A stretch of 6,843 nucleotides of DNA, taken from assembly GCA_947625315.1 (NCBI GenBank), contig CANQOE010000070.1, positions 1 through 6,843 of the forward strand, in the 5' to 3' direction. The notes beneath the pieces were generated by a model. It was not told where the DNA came from. It made no database searches and saw only the letters and a list, made by a program, of their open reading frames with translations. This document shows, one piece after another, positions 4,798 to 6,843 of this stretch. Positions within the stretch are counted from its first letter, which is position 1. Every line of letters starts with the position of its first letter. Source of the stretch: an uncultured Bacilli bacterium. Lineage in GTDB: Bacteria; Bacillota_I; Bacilli_A; RF39; UBA660. Position numbers and translations under genes: made by a program.

Positions 4798-5731
4798 AAG
4801 ACAAGAAATTTATGATTTATATTGGTATTTTGCTTTTGAAAGACAAAATATATTTTGGGAAAAATTAAAAGGTGAAAAAACTCCTTGGACAAAAGATAAA
4901 ATATTACAAGAATATAAGTTTTGTAATAGTTATCGTGCAAATGATCGAGTTAGTCAATATTTATTAAAACATGTTATTTATAATGGTAAACATTATAGTG
5001 ATGAAGATACTTTATTTCGCATTGTGTTATTTAAACTATTTAATAAAGAAAGTACTTGGGAATTATTAGAAGAAAAGTTTTGTGATATAACTTTAGCTAA
5101 TTTTGATAGAGATTCTTATTCTCGGGTTTTAAATGAGGCTAAAGATAGGGGTATTAAAATATATAATGATGCTTATATAAGTTGTGCTAATAAAGCTTTT
5201 GGTTATGCTAAAAAACATGATAATCATTTAGCTTTATTAGATAAAATGTTTAAAAAAGATAATATTGTTAAACAATTAAAAGAATGTAAGCATATGGAAG
5301 AAGCTTTTAATATTTTAAAAAGTTATCCTTTAATAGGGAACTTTATGGCTTATCAATTAGTTACTGATTTGAATTATAGTCCTGTGTTAAATTTTAGAGA
5401 AGATGAGTTTTGCGTGGCCGGTCCTGGTTCAATTCGGGGAATTAATAAATGTTTTCTAAATAAAGGTAAATTTTCTTATGAAGAGATAATTAAATATATG
5501 TATGTACATCAAGAAGAAGAATTTAAAAGATTAAATTTAGATTTTAAAAAAATAGGAAAGAGAAAATTACAATTAATTGATTGTCAAAATATTTTTTGTG
5601 AATTAGATAAATATTTAAGAGTATATAAACCAGAGTTAAAATCTAATCGGGTTAAAATAAAAAAGAAATATGTTCCTAAAAAAAGTAAAATAGAATATAT
5701 ATATCCTCCGAAATGGGGAATTAGTCTTTAA
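4790..5731 (+). CDS. 5-hmdU DNA kinase helical domain / aGPT-pyrophosphorylase-like protein
   Basis: A 313-residue protein with the hallmarks of the HMUDK_hel / alpha-glutamyl-putrescinyl-thymine pyrophosphorylase-like superfamily: FERQNIFWEK (16-25), PWTKDKIL (32-39), YKFCNSYRANDRVSQYL (42-58) and the C-terminal YQLVTDLNYSPV (188-199) with EDEFCVAGPGSIRGINKCF (204-222). In thymidine-hypermodifying phages such proteins act after a kinase phosphorylates 5-hydroxymethyl-dU in DNA, replacing the (pyro)phosphate with an amine or amino acid. Whether this chromosomal homologue acts on DNA is inference. No P-loop is present, so it is not itself a kinase. A basic tail (about 288-306, rich in K and R) may bind nucleic acid. 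The ATG overlaps the end of the radical SAM gene (ATGATTAA) with no clear Shine-Dalgarno, indicating coupling. sufB follows in the same frame after a TAA. Confidence 0.8.
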   Translation: MIKRQEIYDLYWYFAFERQNIFWEKLKGEKTPWTKDKILQEYKFCNSYRANDRVSQYLLKHVIYNGKHYSDEDTLFRIVLFKLFNKESTWELLEEKFCDITLANFDRDSYSRVLNEAKDRGIKIYNDAYISCANKAFGYAKKHDNHLALLDKMFKKDNIVKQLKECKHMEEAFNILKSYPLIGNFMAYQLVTDLNYSPVLNFREDEFCVAGPGSIRGINKCFLNKGKFSYEEIIKYMYVHQEEEFKRLNLDFKKIGKRKLQLIDCQNIFCELDKYLRVYKPELKSNRVKIKKKYVPKKSKIEYIYPPKWGISL

Positions 5732-5749
5732 TTTTTAGATTTAATGCGT

Positions 5750-5755
5750 TATAAT
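5750..5755 (+). promoter_or_regulatory. Possible internal -10 element for sufB
   Basis: A perfect TATAAT lies between the upstream stop and the sufB start, which would place initiation near 5762, just before GGGGA. The -35 region (TTTAAT, 5727-5732) is poor. If real, a start codon at 5744 would be upstream of the transcript, favouring 5774. Confidence 0.4.
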
Positions 5756-5773
5756 ATTTTTTGGGGATATAAA

Positions 5774-6808
5774 ATGATTGAAGAAAAATATGTATATGAA
5801 ATAAGTAAAAAAAAGCAAGAACCAAAATGGATGTTAGATTTTCGGTTAAAAGCTTTAAAAAAATTTAATGAATTAAATAATCCTAAATTTGGTCCTAAAT
5901 TAGAAATAGATTATCAAAAGATTAAATATTATAAAGATAATCCTAGTAAAATGACCGATAATTGGGAAGAAGTAAATAAAGATATAAAAGATACTTTTTG
6001 TAATTTAGGAGTTATTAAAGCCGAACAAGATTATTTATATGGGGTTAATAATCAATTTGAAAGTGAAGTAGTATATCATAGTATTAAAGATAAAGATAGT
6101 AAAGTTATATTTACTTCAACTGATGAAGCTTTAGTTAAATATCCTGATTTATTTAAGAAATATTTTAATAATTTAGTTAAGTATGATGAAAATAAATTTA
6201 CCGCGTTAAATGGGGCTTTTTGGTCCGGGGGTTCTTTTATTTATATACCTAAAGGGGTTAAATTAGATAGACCTTTACAAAGTTATTTTCGTATTGAAAG
6301 TGAAGCTTTAGGCCAATTTGAAAGAACAATTATTATCGTGGAAGATTATGCAACTCTAGAATATATTGAAGGATGTACAGCGAAGAGTTATGCCACTTCT
6401 TCTTTACATGCGGGAGTTGTGGAAATATATGTCGGAAAAAATGCTAAATGTAAATATTCTACAGTTCAAAATTGGAGTAAAGATGTTTATAATTTAGTAA
6501 CTAAAAGAGCTATTGTCGATGATGATGGGTTAATGGAATGGATTGATGGAAATATTGGTTCAAAAATAACAATGAAATATCCTGCATGTATTTTAAAGGG
6601 TGATAGAGCAAGAGGAAACTCAATATCAATTGCTTATGCTAGTATGGGCCAAAATATTGATGCGGGAGCGAAAATGATTCATTTAGGAAAGAATACAAAA
6701 AGTAATATTTTAAGTAAATCAATAAGTGTAAATTCAGGAATTGCTACTTATCGAGGAACAGTTCATATAGGAGCTAAAGCTAGTAATGCGAAAGCCACGA
6801 TTAAGTGA
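5774..6808 (+). CDS. sufB: SufB, Fe-S cluster scaffold subunit; reading frame interrupted by TGA
   Basis: SufB is the scaffold subunit of the SufBCD complex, on which Fe-S clusters are assembled in the cytoplasm. Family blocks are clear: ISKKKQEPKWMLDFRLKAL near the start, GAFWSGGSFIYIPKGV, EYIEGCTAKSYATSSLHAGV, QNWSKDVYNLVTKRA and SKSISVNSGIATYRG. I choose ATG 5774 over 5744 because GGGGA (5763-5767) sits six bases before it and homology begins there. Both starts lack the roughly 20-residue N-terminal extension of Bacillus SufB. The frame stops at TGA (6806-6808) after 344 residues, whereas the family has about 465. Beyond it the same frame continues as YTIILDEASKS, matching the CDTLIMD-like block, so the TGA occupies the position of the essential sulfur-handling Cys (Cys405 of E. 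coli SufB). The following Asp is also replaced, by Tyr. The break may be a mutation, a sequence error near an end, or recoding. The rest of the gene lies outside. Confidence 0.85.
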   Translation: MIEEKYVYEISKKKQEPKWMLDFRLKALKKFNELNNPKFGPKLEIDYQKIKYYKDNPSKMTDNWEEVNKDIKDTFCNLGVIKAEQDYLYGVNNQFESEVVYHSIKDKDSKVIFTSTDEALVKYPDLFKKYFNNLVKYDENKFTALNGAFWSGGSFIYIPKGVKLDRPLQSYFRIESEALGQFERTIIIVEDYATLEYIEGCTAKSYATSSLHAGVVEIYVGKNAKCKYSTVQNWSKDVYNLVTKRAIVDDDGLMEWIDGNIGSKITMKYPACILKGDRARGNSISIAYASMGQNIDAGAKMIHLGKNTKSNILSKSISVNSGIATYRGTVHIGAKASNAKATIK

Positions 6809-6843
6809 TACACCATAATTTTAGATGAGGCCAGCAAAAGTTA

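Noticed and set aside
5744..5773. ATG at 5744 as the sufB start
   Set aside because: It overlaps a TATAAT element, lacks a Shine-Dalgarno, and its ten extra residues do not match SufB. ATG 5774 has GGGGA upstream.
5774..6843. TGA read as tryptophan (Mollicutes code 4)
   Set aside because: All tryptophans in the window's genes are TGG with no in-frame TGA elsewhere, and the family has Cys, not Trp, at this site.

Overview
This 6.8 kb window looks like chromosomal DNA of a low-GC Bacillota, probably a Mollicutes/RF39-like member of the Bacilli. The support is very AT-rich DNA, near-consensus Shine-Dalgarno sites, bacterial sigma-A type promoters, a SUF iron-sulfur gene, and a tmRNA whose tag ends in AFA, as in mycoplasmas. 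Trp is written TGG throughout and six of seven CDS stops are TAA, so the standard code fits. The lineage is an inference from these traits; no search was run.

Left part (1-1586, + strand). The window opens inside the C-terminal end of an IS110-family transposase, followed by a hairpin terminator. A promoter then leads into a tRNA-Gln(CUG) gene with encoded CCA. Only 21 bases separate this tRNA from the start codon of a DUF362-family protein, so the two are probably one transcript. A bidirectional terminator separates the DUF362 gene from the convergent genes that follow.

Middle part (1585-3740, - strand). Reading leftwards from 3740, there is an orphan tail-anchored membrane protein with its own promoter and terminator, then ssrA (tmRNA) with promoter and terminator. 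Next comes a roughly 400-base gene-poor stretch with two copies of a promoter-like module and a possible small structured RNA. Last is a two-gene unit: a 26-codon small ORF with an excellent ribosome-binding site, overlapping the ribosome-binding site of a P-loop (deoxy)nucleotide-kinase-like protein.

Right part (3740-6843, + strand). A radical SAM protein with a C-terminal cysteine-rich SPASM-like region overlaps by 8 bases with a protein recognised as belonging to the 5-hmdU-DNA-kinase helical-domain / alpha-glutamyl-putrescinyl-thymine pyrophosphorylase-like superfamily. That superfamily is best known from enzymes making hypermodified thymines in phage DNA. The pair is the strongest candidate here for an undescribed base or nucleotide modification system. 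It is followed by sufB, the Fe-S scaffold subunit. Its reading frame meets a TGA exactly where the family has its essential cysteine, 35 bases before the window ends. That could be a broken gene, a sequence error or, less likely, recoding.

Possible functional thread: the radical SAM enzyme needs [4Fe-4S] clusters and sufB belongs to the machinery that makes them. The kinase-like protein resembles enzymes acting on nucleotides, as the modification pair may. The link with the kinase is only proximity, since tmRNA and an orphan gene lie between.
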